Shown piece after piece: positions 48,730 through 57,197 of a stretch of DNA of 64,000 nt. Within the stretch, counting starts at the first letter, position 1. Each line of letters starts with the position of its first letter. The position numbers and the translations under genes are program-made. Source of the stretch: a virus; IMG/VR virus record IMGVR_UViG_3300042311_001316, positions 32,046-96,045 of that record; one strand, 5' to 3'. Under the pieces are notes generated by a model. It saw only the letters and a program-made list of their open reading frames with translations. It was not told the DNA's origin and searched no databases.

Positions 48730-49707
48730 ATGACATTCGATCTAAACAAAATCCGTGAAGCTTTAAATCAATCAAAACCCGCTTACGAAAATCAATCAAC
48801 AGGCGATAATGCATCTTATCCTTTTTGGAATGCAAAAGAAAAAGAAACTGTATTTCTTCGTTTCTTACCTGATGGGGATACAAATAATCCTTTTTTCTGG
48901 CGTCATCGTCAAGTAATTAAATTACCTTTTGCTGGCGTAGTTGGTGAAAGTGATCAACCAGTAGAAGTACAAGTTCCTTGTATTAAAATGTGGGATGATA
49001 AAGCAGTTTGCCCAATCACACAAAAAATGAACGTTCTTTGGAAAGGTTCAGAAAGTGACCAAGCAATTGCTAGAATTTACAAACGTCATCACACTTACAT
49101 TTATCAAGGTTTCGTGATTCAATCACCAATTGAAGAAGAAACTGTTCCTGAAAATCCAATTCGTCGTTTTGTAATTAATAAAACAATTCATGATATTATT
49201 GAAAAATCACTTCATGATACTGATCTGGAATATGTTCCAATTGATTATGAAAATGGTCTTGAATTTAAAATTTCAAAAGAAAAATCTCCTGGTCAACAAT
49301 TTGCAAAATACATTTGTTCTTGGCGTCAAAAAACAACTCCATTAACTGATGAACAATTAGTTGCAATTGAAACTTTTGGATTATTCAATCTTGGAGAATT
49401 TCTTGGTCGTCGTCCAGATGCAGATGAATTAGCTGTTCAAGAAGCAATGTTAATGGATTCTCGTGCTGGTAAACAATTCGACAAAGCAAGTTATGGTCAT
49501 CTTTATCGTGCTTATCCAACTCGTTCTGGTGGTTTTGTTCCACAAACACAAGCCACAACTAATACTCCTGTTTTTAATGGTTATACACCAAATCAAGCAG
49601 CAAGTCAAGTGCCAGTTCAAGAAGCACAAGAAACTGCATCACAAAGTTCAGCAAGTGCATTGCTTCAACGTTTGAAAGCAAATCAAGCTGCACAAGCTGG
49701 CGGCTAA
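48730..49707 (+). CDS. 32: gp32-like single-stranded DNA-binding protein
   Basis: 325 residues (T4 gp32 is 301). TFDLNKIREALNQ is the basic N-terminal self-assembly region; NASYPFWNAKEKETVFLRFLPDGDTNNPFFWRHRQVIKLPF and CIKMWDDKAVCPITQKMN are the core OB-fold and zinc-region signature. RIYKRHHTYIYQGFVIQ and LEFKISKEKSPGQQFAKYICSW follow. The C-terminal tail is Gln/Ala-rich rather than strongly acidic, a difference from T4. Coats ssDNA in replication and recombination, upstream of UvsX. Confidence 0.92.
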   Translation: MTFDLNKIREALNQSKPAYENQSTGDNASYPFWNAKEKETVFLRFLPDGDTNNPFFWRHRQVIKLPFAGVVGESDQPVEVQVPCIKMWDDKAVCPITQKMNVLWKGSESDQAIARIYKRHHTYIYQGFVIQSPIEEETVPENPIRRFVINKTIHDIIEKSLHDTDLEYVPIDYENGLEFKISKEKSPGQQFAKYICSWRQKTTPLTDEQLVAIETFGLFNLGEFLGRRPDADELAVQEAMLMDSRAGKQFDKASYGHLYRAYPTRSGGFVPQTQATTNTPVFNGYTPNQAASQVPVQEAQETASQSSASALLQRLKANQAAQAGG

Positions 49708-49735
49708 AAATTGGGGAATTTAATTCCCCAATTTT
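49707..49735 (+). terminator. Rho-independent terminator after gp32
   Basis: AAAATTGGGGAATT and complementary arm followed by TTTTATC, between gp32 and uvsX; probably partial, giving more gp32 than UvsX. Confidence 0.7.
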
Positions 49736-49764
49736 ATCTTTTAATTTTAATTAAGGAAAATGTG

Positions 49765-51279
49765 ATGAAACCTTTTGATCCAAGTAAGCTTATAAAAGCT
49801 GTTAATAAATCTGTACCCAATGTTAGCATTGGTTTTAATGATCCTCAAATTTGGCTTAGTACAGGCTGTTATCTTTTAAATTATCTGATATCAGGTGATT
49901 ATAAAAAAGGTATTCCTTTAGAGGGCAAAATTACCTGTGTAGGTGGTGAAAGTGGTTGTTTACCTTCAACTGCCGAAGTTATTTTAAGATCGAATTTTAC
50001 CAATAATGAAAATTTAGATTATAAAACAATAACAGTTGGTGAATTAAAAAATATTTATTTTGAAAATAAAAGTAAACAATTGCCTACATTTATTGAAACT
50101 CCTGATGGTTCACAAACAATTGTCAATTGGTTTAACAAAGGTCAATTACCTTGTGTTAAAGTAATTACTGAAAGTGGTAAAATAACAATTTGTGCAACCA
50201 ATCATATGTTAGAAACTGCAAAGGGTTGGGTATTAGCTGAAAATTCTTTAAATGAAAATGTTATTATTCTTAATAACAATCAATCATTTGAAGATAAAGT
50301 TGTAGAAGTAATTCCTTACGATACAATTGAATGTTTTGATTTTGAAATCAATCATCAAAATCATCGTTATTGGGGTGATGGATTTAGTTCACATAATAGT
50401 GGCAAATCTTATATTGTTTCGGGCAACTTAGTAAAAGACGCACAAGAAAAAGGTATTTTCGTAGTTATGTTTGATACTGAAAATGCTTTAGATGAAGAAT
50501 GGTTGCATAATTTGGGCGTTGATACTGATCCTAGTAAATTAATGCGAATTAATGTTGCTATGATTGATGATGTTGCCAAAACTACTACTAAAATTTTAGA
50601 TGAATATAAAGAAACATTTGATGGTGTTCCTTATAATGAACAAGCTCCTATTCTTTTTATTATTGACAGTTTAGGAATGCTTATTACACCAAACAATGAA
50701 CGGCAATTCGAAGAAGGTGACATGAAAGGCGATATGGGCATTAAAGCAAAACAATTAACTGCTTTAATGCGTGGTATAAGTGCAAAAATTGCAAATAAAA
50801 GAATTGGTATGATTTGTACCAATCACGTTTACGCTGCACATGATCAATATTCACCTGATACATTAGCTGGCGGTAAAATGGTTGAGTATGCTACTAGCAT
50901 TATTATCCAAATGAATAAACTTTTATTAAAAGAAGATGAATTTGGTAATAAATTAACTGATGGCGCGGTAGCTGGTATTCGTAGTAGTGTTGTAGTTAGA
51001 AAAACACGTTATAACAAACCATTTGAAAAAATGAAAATTGAAATTCCATATGAACAAGGCATGAATCCTTATTCTGGATTATTTGATTTCTTATTTAGTA
51101 GAAATATTTTAGTTAAAGAAGGTAATCGATATTCTTATACTTCACCAGTAACAGGTGAAATTTTAAAAGATTTTCGTAAGAATTTCAAATATGAATGGTT
51201 AGATCAAATTATGGAAGAATGGTCTCATTGGACAAAACATGTTGAACAAGTAGCACCAGTTGAAATAGTAGAAGATTAA
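49765..51279 (+). CDS. uvsX: UvsX recombinase interrupted by an in-frame mini-intein
   Basis: 504-residue precursor starting at the ATG at 49765 with AAGGAAAAT upstream. An earlier frame start at 49711 lies in the gp32 terminator and is rejected. Exteins join to a 357-residue UvsX/RecA-type ATPase. The Walker A loop, GGESG...SGKSYIVSG, is restored only after removal of residues 65-211. VVMFDTENALDEEW, ILFIIDSLGMLITPNN, RGISAKIANKRIGMICTNHVYA and AGGKMVEYATSIII are the Walker B, L1/L2 and later RecA motifs. UvsX pairs homologous strands with gp32 and UvsY. Confidence 0.9.
   Translation: MKPFDPSKLIKAVNKSVPNVSIGFNDPQIWLSTGCYLLNYLISGDYKKGIPLEGKITCVGGESGCLPSTAEVILRSNFTNNENLDYKTITVGELKNIYFENKSKQLPTFIETPDGSQTIVNWFNKGQLPCVKVITESGKITICATNHMLETAKGWVLAENSLNENVIILNNNQSFEDKVVEVIPYDTIECFDFEINHQNHRYWGDGFSSHNSGKSYIVSGNLVKDAQEKGIFVVMFDTENALDEEWLHNLGVDTDPSKLMRINVAMIDDVAKTTTKILDEYKETFDGVPYNEQAPILFIIDSLGMLITPNNERQFEEGDMKGDMGIKAKQLTALMRGISAKIANKRIGMICTNHVYAAHDQYSPDTLAGGKMVEYATSIIIQMNKLLLKEDEFGNKLTDGAVAGIRSSVVVRKTRYNKPFEKMKIEIPYEQGMNPYSGLFDFLFSRNILVKEGNRYSYTSPVTGEILKDFRKNFKYEWLDQIMEEWSHWTKHVEQVAPVEIVED
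49957..50397 (+). other. Mini-intein (147 residues) in the UvsX Walker A loop
   Basis: Begins with Cys (CLPSTAEVILR, block A), has a block B-like GQLPCVKVITESGKITICATNHML with the conserved His, and ends with a block F/G FDFEINHQNHRYWGDGFSSHN and Asn, followed by Ser as +1 extein nucleophile. The usual TxxH of block B reads AxxH here. No LAGLIDADG or HNH segment is present, so it cannot home by itself. Splicing joins GGESG to SGKS, making ATP binding depend on intein removal. Confidence 0.9.
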
Positions 51280-51290
51280 TCTTCTACTAT
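51265..51290 (+). terminator. Rho-independent terminator after uvsX
   Basis: 13-base perfect arms (ATAGTAGAAGATT and complement) containing the uvsX stop codon, followed by TTTTTC. Confidence 0.7.
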
Positions 51291-51317
51291 TTTTCTTATA
51301 AAGAACTAAGGAAAAAT

Positions 51318-51611
51318 ATGTTTGATAAAAATTTAGAATTTTTAATAAAATTTATACCTAATAAATCATTTAGAGAATTTATTAATGATGAAATTATTAT
51401 TGTTAGAATACAAAACCATTCAATACAAATTTTTAATTATCCAAACGGAGAAGAAAATATAATTTTTAAATCATATATTAAAGATGATAATTTAATAAAA
51501 GAAATTAATACAAATATTGATATTGAAAAATTAATTAATGATATTACGGGTTTGCTTATAGCATCGGATTTGTCATGGTGGAAAATCTATAGCGCTTATA
51601 TAAGATTATGA
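51318..51611 (+). CDS. Hypothetical protein
   Basis: 97 residues, preceded by AAGGAAAAAT. FLIKFIPNKSFREFINDEIIIVRIQNHSIQIFNYPNGEENIIF then an amphipathic helix region and a hydrophobic GLLIASDLSWWKIYSAYIRL end. Its stop overlaps the convergent family copy 14 by 6 bp. No family recognised. Confidence 0.6.
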   Translation: MFDKNLEFLIKFIPNKSFREFINDEIIIVRIQNHSIQIFNYPNGEENIIFKSYIKDDNLIKEINTNIDIEKLINDITGLLIASDLSWWKIYSAYIRL

Positions 51612-51914
51612 ATATTTTAAAAGCATTTCAATTTGAAAGGAATTGTCTTGATTTGGATGTATTGATAACCATTTATGAATATTATCATAAAAATAATCAT
51701 CTATCCAAAATTGAATTTTTCCGTTAAAACAAATTCTTGCTGGTCCTGTTAATCGATGCCATCGCCATCCTTTTTCACACCAAAGTTTTTCACCTGTTTC
51801 TAAAACTTCATAAGCAGGTGTATTTTCATCAGGAGAGGAAATTTCATCAAAAGGAATTGTATTGTAATTATCGGTTGTAAATTTTTTATTATCAATATAA
51901 TAAATATATCTCAT
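51606..51914 (-). CDS. HRLTGPA-family protein, copy 14 (short tail)
   Basis: 102 residues (MRYIYYIDNKKFTTDNYNTIPFDEISSP). Core RWHRLTGPARICFNGKIQFWIDD (FNG in place of DG); WLSIHPNQDNSFQIEMLLKYS tail. Confidence 0.8.
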   Translation of the reverse strand: MRYIYYIDNKKFTTDNYNTIPFDEISSPDENTPAYEVLETGEKLWCEKGWRWHRLTGPARICFNGKIQFWIDDYFYDNIHKWLSIHPNQDNSFQIEMLLKYS

Positions 51915-51986
51915 AACATTTTATCCTTTTTTATTGTAATTGTTTGTTAAATAGATTAAATTTAATTTTTAAAGAGGAAAGAAAAA

Positions 51987-52220
51987 ATGACACCAGAAAG
52001 TATTTTAATTGAAGAATTGTGGGAAACCATTAAAGGTTTTACGCCTGCAAAACAAAAAACAGAAGTTCTTTATCAATTATTTCGTTTATTACAAGAATAT
52101 GGAATTGAACAAGAAGATTTTGAAGATTTATTAGACCATGATGACCTTGCATTAAAAAAAGCATTTATTCATGTTTATGAATTAGATTTAGATGAAAAGG
52201 ATGATGAAGAGGAAGATTAA
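51987..52220 (+). CDS. Hypothetical small acidic protein
   Basis: 77 residues with GAGGAAAGAAAA upstream. Helical TPAKQKTEVLYQLFRLLQEYGIEQEDFEDLLDHDDLALKKAFIHVYEL and a strongly acidic end (DLDEKDDEEED). The stop lies in a terminator. Acidic tails can mimic DNA or bind basic partners, but there is no specific evidence. Confidence 0.6.
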   Translation: MTPESILIEELWETIKGFTPAKQKTEVLYQLFRLLQEYGIEQEDFEDLLDHDDLALKKAFIHVYELDLDEKDDEEED

Positions 52221-52228
52221 TCTTCCTC
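52205..52228 (+). terminator. Rho-independent terminator
   Basis: 12-base perfect arms (AAGAGGAAGATT and complement) plus T-run; the left arm encodes the last residues of the acidic protein. Confidence 0.75.
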
Positions 52229-52233
52229 TTTTT

Positions 52234-52542
52234 TTATGTGTATTTTAACAGCATTTCCACTTGAAAGGCGTTATCTTGATTTGGGTGATCTTTTAACCAA
52301 TCATGTACGTTTTTATAAGCGTTATCATTTAGCCAAAAGTGTTCTTGTCCATCAGAATTAATTACTGCGGGTCCAGTTAAGCGATGCAAAATTAATCCTT
52401 TATTACACCAATATTTTTTACCTGTTGATAAATTTTCCCAAGCAGGTGTATTTTCATCGGGTGATGAAATTTTTGACAAAGGGATTTCATGAGTTTTATC
52501 AGTTGTAAATTTTTCACCATCAACATAGTAAACATATGTCAT
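52234..52542 (-). CDS. HRLTGPA-family protein, copy 15 (short tail)
   Basis: 102 residues (MTYVYYVDGEKFTTDKTHEIP). KYWCNKGLILHRLTGPAVINSDGQEHFWLNDNAY; tail QDNAFQVEMLLKYT. Followed by the terminator at 52205, and 19 bp downstream of copy 16. Confidence 0.8.
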   Translation of the reverse strand: MTYVYYVDGEKFTTDKTHEIPLSKISSPDENTPAWENLSTGKKYWCNKGLILHRLTGPAVINSDGQEHFWLNDNAYKNVHDWLKDHPNQDNAFQVEMLLKYT

Positions 52543-52561
52543 ATTATTTTTCTTTCATATT

Positions 52562-52867
52562 TTATGTGTATTTTAATATCATTTCTACCTGAAAGGCATT
52601 GTCTTGATTTGGGTGTACTTTTAACCAATCATTTACATTGTCATATCTTTTATCATTTAAATAAAATCGTACTCTTCCATCATCCCAAATAAAAGCAGGT
52701 CCGGTTAATCGATGATGAATACCGCCATTTAAACACCAAAATTTAAATCCTGATTCTAAATTTTCAAAAGCGGGTGTTCGTTCATTAGGTGAAGAAATTT
52801 CTAACAAAGGAATTACACTATTATCTTCAGTTAGAAATTTTTCACCATCAATATAATAAATAATCAT
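52562..52867 (-). CDS. HRLTGPA-family protein, copy 16 (short tail)
   Basis: 101 residues (MIIYYIDGEKFLTEDNSVIP). FWCLNGGIHHRLTGPAFIWDDGRVRFYLND; WLKVHPNQDNAFQVEMILKYT. Lies directly after the NAD synthetase gene, so copies 15 and 16 are read from its transcript. Confidence 0.8.
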   Translation of the reverse strand: MIIYYIDGEKFLTEDNSVIPLLEISSPNERTPAFENLESGFKFWCLNGGIHHRLTGPAFIWDDGRVRFYLNDKRYDNVNDWLKVHPNQDNAFQVEMILKYT

Positions 52868-52869
52868 TT

Positions 52870-54534
52870 TTATTCCTTGAATTTGTTAGTTACTGGAAAA
52901 CGTCTATCTAAGCCAAATTGCAAACCAGTAATTTTTGGTCCAACTGATTTACAAAATTGTCGTTTGTATTCATTATTCATTACTTTTTTTGCAATATCAC
53001 GATACAATTCAACCGTACATTTTTCAGCAATTTCAACAGGAACATTTTTTAAACACTCTTTTTGATTTAATTCAAAAAAACTAGCAGAAATGTTTTGATT
53101 GATAATTAAATCAAGTAACTGATCTAATACTGGATATTCAGGAAGTGATTGGTTGTCTTGTTGATCTTCACGTAATTCAGCACTAGGCGGTTTAACAATG
53201 ATATTTGTTGGTATTGCATTATTTTTATGTTGATTAATCCAATGGCATAATTCAAAAACTTTTGTTTTAGGAATGTTAGATAAAACATTAATACCATTCG
53301 CACTATCACCAAAAATTGTACAGTACCCAACTGATAATTCACTTTTATTGCCGGTTCCTAAAACCACATGACCAAATTGATTGCTTAATGCCATAAGCAC
53401 AATCATTCTTGCACGACTTTGAACATTTTCATCTGCTACACCAGTTAAAGAAACAATTGGAGAAATTTGACCACGAATTGCATTAACAATAGGTTCAATT
53501 TCAACAGTTGATAAATTAATTTTTAAATTTTTTGCTAATTGTTCGGCATCGCTTAAACTATGACTGCTGCTAAATTTACTTGGTAATCGAACAGCAAAAA
53601 CATTTTCTGTTCCTAAAGCTTCGGCTGCAATAACTGCAACCAATGCACTATCAACGCCGCCACTTAATCCTAAAACAGCAGTTTTGAAATTTTGTTTTTT
53701 AAAATAATCACGCAAGTTTACAACCATTGCATTATACATTTGCCAATTTTCATTGTATTCAGGTAAAATAAAACCTGTAAATTTTTTAATCATATCAAAA
53801 TTAACATAACGAATTGGATTTGGGTTACAATCAAAAATTTCAAATGGGCGTTCATGCATCGTGTCAAAACTTCCACCATCAAAAACAAGATCATCTTGTG
53901 CAGATGTTCCAATATTAACATAAAATGCATGTTTAATATTTTTTGCAAATTTCAAATGAGTTTCAACGATTTGCATACGAATTTGTTGTTTATTAATTTC
54001 AAAAGGACTGCCATTAATTGCAATTAACAATTCGGCACCTAAATTATCAAGATGAGTTACAACATTGTCTTTCCAAATATCTTCACAAATTGCAAAACCA
54101 ATTTTTACATTATCAATTAAAATTGGGTGAATTTTTTTAATATTTCCTGGAACAAAATTGCGTTTTTCATCAAACACGCCATAATTGGGTAGATGAATTT
54201 TATTTTGTTCATAAACGACTTTGCCGTTTTTAACAACTTTTAACGTGTTGTAAATGTTACGTTTTTCAAAATTTTCAACTGTAACTGTGCCATAAACGAT
54301 AAAAGCAGAAATTGTTTTAGAAAATTCTAAAATACGATTTTCTTCTAAGGTTGCTTTTTCAATAAAACCTTTACGTTCAATTAAATCTCCTAAAGGATAG
54401 CCAACTGTTGAACATTCAGGAAACACAATAATTTGTGTATTACTATCTACGTCTTTCATTCGTTCAATCATTTTTGAAATATTATTTTCAATATCTCCAA
54501 CAGTAGGGTTGAATTCAATTCCAGCTACTAACAT
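52870..54534 (-). CDS. nadE: Glutamine-dependent NAD+ synthetase
   Basis: 554 residues, the full two-domain enzyme. The N-terminal nitrilase-like glutaminase domain shows FPECSTVGYPLGD (catalytic Glu), YEQNKIHLPNYGVFDEKR with Lys, and KIGFAICEDIWKD with the nucleophile Cys. The C-terminal synthetase has VLGLSGGVDSALVAVIAAEALG (PP-loop), VVLGTGNKSELSVGYCTIFGDSANGINVL and PSAELREDQQDNQSLPEYP. It amidates nicotinate adenine dinucleotide to NAD+. With the Nudix hydrolase it suggests phage control of NAD, possibly against NAD-depleting defences. Confidence 0.93.
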   Translation of the reverse strand: MLVAGIEFNPTVGDIENNISKMIERMKDVDSNTQIIVFPECSTVGYPLGDLIERKGFIEKATLEENRILEFSKTISAFIVYGTVTVENFEKRNIYNTLKVVKNGKVVYEQNKIHLPNYGVFDEKRNFVPGNIKKIHPILIDNVKIGFAICEDIWKDNVVTHLDNLGAELLIAINGSPFEINKQQIRMQIVETHLKFAKNIKHAFYVNIGTSAQDDLVFDGGSFDTMHERPFEIFDCNPNPIRYVNFDMIKKFTGFILPEYNENWQMYNAMVVNLRDYFKKQNFKTAVLGLSGGVDSALVAVIAAEALGTENVFAVRLPSKFSSSHSLSDAEQLAKNLKINLSTVEIEPIVNAIRGQISPIVSLTGVADENVQSRARMIVLMALSNQFGHVVLGTGNKSELSVGYCTIFGDSANGINVLSNIPKTKVFELCHWINQHKNNAIPTNIIVKPPSAELREDQQDNQSLPEYPVLDQLLDLIINQNISASFFELNQKECLKNVPVEIAEKCTVELYRDIAKKVMNNEYKRQFCKSVGPKITGLQFGLDRRFPVTNKFKE

Positions 54535-54558
54535 TTTATTCTCCTAAAAATTTATTAA

Positions 54559-54587
54559 TTGACATTTTGAATATATTTGCATAAATA
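54559..54587 (+). promoter_or_regulatory. Sigma70-type promoter for the SleB-like gene
   Basis: TTGACA, 17-base spacer, TAAATA, with the start codon 25 bp beyond the -10 and GAGG ribosome-binding site. It overlaps the leftward promoter at 54573. Confidence 0.6.
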
Positions 54588-54601
54588 CCTTCTTTTGTCA
54601 A
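54573..54601 (-). promoter_or_regulatory. Sigma70-type promoter for NAD synthetase
   Basis: Minus strand TTGACA, 17-base spacer, AAATAT, then TAGGAG before the nadE start. It is interleaved with the opposing promoter at 54559, so the two may exclude each other. Confidence 0.55.
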
Positions 54602-54611
54602 AGAGGAAATT

Positions 54612-55142
54612 ATGAAAAATATTTTATTAATTTTAATGGTTGTGTGTTTTGCATCAACGGCCAATGCTCAAATTTCCCACTGGAAAAACAAAGTTGAATT
54701 TGAAGAAAATTTAATTTCTGCCAGTTCAAACGTAAAAGATTTTAAATGTTTATCGGTTGCATTATATATAGAATGTCGTGCATGTTCAGGAAAAGAAATT
54801 CATACATTAGCTCAAACATTTATCAACCGAAAATCCAATGAAAATTTTCCTGATTCAATTTGTAAAATTTTAGATCAAAAAGATCGTTTTAAAAATAAAT
54901 TGGTTAAACAATTTCCTTGGGTTTATAACAAACGAATTTTAACCAAATTTTCTATTAAAGAGGAAAATAATTGGGAAACTGTTCAAAAATACGCTTATAT
55001 GGTTTTAGAAAGCACAGATTCTATCGACATTTCAAATGGTGGAATTTATTTTACGCTTCCTCATGAAGTTCAAAGTTGGACTAAAAAATTAGAAATGGTT
55101 GTAAAATTGCCTTACCATAATGTTTACAAAAACAGAGAATAG
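54612..55142 (+). CDS. Exported SleB-like cell-wall hydrolase
   Basis: 176 residues. Residues 1-19 are a signal peptide (MKNILLILMVVCFASTANA). CLSVALYIECRACSGKEIHTLAQTFINRKS matches the Hydrolase_2/SleB core, where the Glu after the aromatic position is catalytic, and GGIYFTLPHEVQSW follows. SleB-type enzymes are peptidoglycan lytic transglycosylases. With export to the periplasm it may act as a spanin-independent lysis or superinfection-exclusion enzyme. Confidence 0.7.
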   Translation: MKNILLILMVVCFASTANAQISHWKNKVEFEENLISASSNVKDFKCLSVALYIECRACSGKEIHTLAQTFINRKSNENFPDSICKILDQKDRFKNKLVKQFPWVYNKRILTKFSIKEENNWETVQKYAYMVLESTDSIDISNGGIYFTLPHEVQSWTKKLEMVVKLPYHNVYKNRE

Positions 55143-55257
55143 AAAATTTTCCATATTTATCTTGCCAAAAAGCACTTTTAGGAATAGCTTGTGTTTGTCG
55201 CTGAAAACAAATCGGCAAAATTCAAAAAATCAAGTTAAAAAGGATTGAAATTTAAAA

Positions 55258-55350
55258 ATGCTAAAAACTAATCGTAAACATCAAAAGGATGATAACAATC
55301 AATTAACAGTTTTTAAGTGGGCTAAACCGGGTTTCGGTTTTAAAAGTTAA
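55258..55350 (+). CDS. Possible 30-residue basic peptide
   Basis: ATG at 55258 gives MLKTNRKHQKDDNNQLTVFK, then WAKPGFGFKS; AAGGATTG is upstream. The end codes across a small hairpin (AAACCG...CGGTTT). It fills most of the 55143-55388 gap upstream of the MoxR gene. Could equally be a leader without coding function. Confidence 0.35.
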   Translation: MLKTNRKHQKDDNNQLTVFKWAKPGFGFKS

Positions 55351-55388
55351 TAAAATCTTTACACAATTTACAGGAGAAAGTATTTAAT

Positions 55389-56570
55389 ATGGCTAAAAAA
55401 ACATCAATGAGCGCTACATCACTAACACAAGTTAAACCAAGTCAACTTGTAAAATTTTTACAAAATCAGCGCCGTTCAAAAACTACAGTTATGATTTGGG
55501 GTGCCCCAGGCATTGGTAAAAGTTCACTTGTACGTGATTATGCTGATTCAATTTATGGTATTCGTAACGGCAAACAAGTACAATATCGATTAGTTGATAT
55601 TCGCCTTGCACAAATGGAACCTACCGATCTTCGTGGTATTCCAATTCCAGTTACCATTAGTGATCCTGATCTTGCTAAAATGGCTGGTGTTAAAGAAGGC
55701 ACTACTGTTATGGTTAAATGGGCTTCACCTGAAATGTGGCCTACTGAAAACGACGCACCAACAGTTATTTTCTTGGATGAAATGAATTCTGCACAGCAAA
55801 CAATTCAAGCTGCTGCTTATCAAATTCTTCTTGATCGTGGGATTGGTGAACTTCGTTTCCCTGAAGATACTATCATCGTCGCTGCTGGTAATCGTGAAAC
55901 TGACCGTGGCGTAACATTCTCTCTTCCAACTCCGGTTCGTAATCGTGTTGCTCACGTTGAATTAATTTTTGACTTTGAAGAATGGCGTACAATTGCAACT
56001 AATAAGAATTATCATGCTCTTGTAATTGGTTATCTTTCAAAGTTTACCGATGCAACCGATGAGTTTGACCCTACTTCTTCAGAAAACGCATTTGCTACGC
56101 CCCGTACATGGCAATTCGTTTCTGATTCATTAAATGCAAATCCTGATTTGCTTGATGATCCAATTAGTTTAGGAATTGACGTTGCTTCAAAAGTTGGCAC
56201 TAAACACGCTATTCCTTTCGTTGCACACGTAAAAGATGCAAATCGAATTCCTGCACCAGAAGATATTTTCACTGGTAAAATTAAGAAAATTGGTGAAAAA
56301 CTCGACGTGGGCATTCAATGGACTCTTGTTACCATGCTTATTCAAGCATTGCGTAAAATTCCTGATAATGAAAAAATTGATGCAAAAACAAAAAACAAAT
56401 ACGGGGAAAATTTCCTACAATTTGTTACAGTTAATTTCTCTAAAGAATACAACATTTTAGTTGCACGTACTGCAATGAAAGACAAAATTATTGCAGACGG
56501 CTTTGTTTGGCGTGATATGCAAATCATGACTGATTGGGCGAATGAATACGGTCCTTACATTCGTGGTTAA
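55389..56570 (+). CDS. MoxR-type AAA+ ATPase
   Basis: 393 residues, CAGGAG ribosome-binding site. Walker A WGAPGIGKSSL, then YRLVDIRLAQMEPTDLRGIP, Walker B TVIFLDEMNSAQQTIQAAAYQILLDRGIGEL, sensor 1 IIVAAGNRETDRG and RVAHVEL. MoxR ATPases act as chaperones or activators with a VWA-domain partner, which is encoded two genes downstream. The C-terminal region (DIFTGKIKKI to the end) is duplicated in the next gene. Less AT-rich codon use than the flanking small genes. Confidence 0.85.
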   Translation: MAKKTSMSATSLTQVKPSQLVKFLQNQRRSKTTVMIWGAPGIGKSSLVRDYADSIYGIRNGKQVQYRLVDIRLAQMEPTDLRGIPIPVTISDPDLAKMAGVKEGTTVMVKWASPEMWPTENDAPTVIFLDEMNSAQQTIQAAAYQILLDRGIGELRFPEDTIIVAAGNRETDRGVTFSLPTPVRNRVAHVELIFDFEEWRTIATNKNYHALVIGYLSKFTDATDEFDPTSSENAFATPRTWQFVSDSLNANPDLLDDPISLGIDVASKVGTKHAIPFVAHVKDANRIPAPEDIFTGKIKKIGEKLDVGIQWTLVTMLIQALRKIPDNEKIDAKTKNKYGENFLQFVTVNFSKEYNILVARTAMKDKIIADGFVWRDMQIMTDWANEYGPYIRG

Positions 56571-56601
56571 AAATTAGGAGAGATTTAATCTCTCCTAATT
56601 T
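56571..56601 (+). terminator. Rho-independent terminator after the MoxR gene
   Basis: 15-base arms AAATTAGGAGAGATT and complement around one T, followed by an AT-rich run. Confidence 0.7.
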
Positions 56602-56618
56602 ATTCATAGGAGTTTTTA

Positions 56619-57170
56619 ATGGAAGAAATGTTATTAAAAATTAAAACATCGATTATTTTATTTAAAAATCCAGAATATAGATTTTTTGTTTCTAATTTAA
56701 AAAATGTTGGTAATTCTATGGTTGATAATTTTAAAATTGAAAATAATATTTTGTTTTATAATCAAAATATTAAACAAAAATCATTTTCTGAATTAATCGA
56801 TTTATTATTAGAAGAAATTAAAATTAAATTTGTTGAACCAGATTTAACTTTAAAAGATAGTATCTCAGCAATTGATGTATTTTCTGGTAATATTAAAAAT
56901 TTTAATTCAAAAAATCCTTTAGGATTAATTTCATTTCTTCTTAAAGAATTTGAAACAATTATTCAAAATAATGAAATTGACAAACAAGTGAAACAAGAAT
57001 ATGCTAATAATTATTTAGAATTTATTATGAATAATTTTTCTTATGAACATAATATATTAAATTCGCGTTTAATAATGTCAAATAAAACATTATGTTATGG
57101 CGTTGATTATAGGGATTTAACTTCTATGAAAAAACTTGCAGAAAAAGTTGGAAAATATTTACGTAATTAA
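56619..57170 (+). CDS. Chimeric protein: VWA-partner N-terminus fused to MoxR C-terminus
   Basis: 183 residues. Residues 1-70 (LLKIKTSIILFKNPEYRFFVSNL, NNILFYNQNIKQKSFSELIDLLLEE) align with the N-terminus of the VWA protein (IMKAKSFIMMHNPFMAPLIASL, LRLYYNRDFVLKRPIGELIFICAHE) but lose its HExxH. Residues about 85-183 (DVFSGNIKN, YANNYLEFIMNNFSYEHNILNSRLIM, YRDLTSMKKLAEKVGKYLRN) align with the MoxR C-terminus (DIFTGKIKK, YGENFLQFVTVNFSKEYNILVARTAM, WRDMQIMTDWANEYGPYIRG). No ATPase or MIDAS motif remains. AGGAG is upstream. Confidence 0.75.
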   Translation: MEEMLLKIKTSIILFKNPEYRFFVSNLKNVGNSMVDNFKIENNILFYNQNIKQKSFSELIDLLLEEIKIKFVEPDLTLKDSISAIDVFSGNIKNFNSKNPLGLISFLLKEFETIIQNNEIDKQVKQEYANNYLEFIMNNFSYEHNILNSRLIMSNKTLCYGVDYRDLTSMKKLAEKVGKYLRN

Positions 57171-57197
57171 ATTTAAAAAAGAAAAGAGGTAATTTAT

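Noticed and set aside
49711-49764. Upstream start of the UvsX frame
   Set aside because: It lies inside the gp32 terminator hairpin and has no ribosome-binding site.
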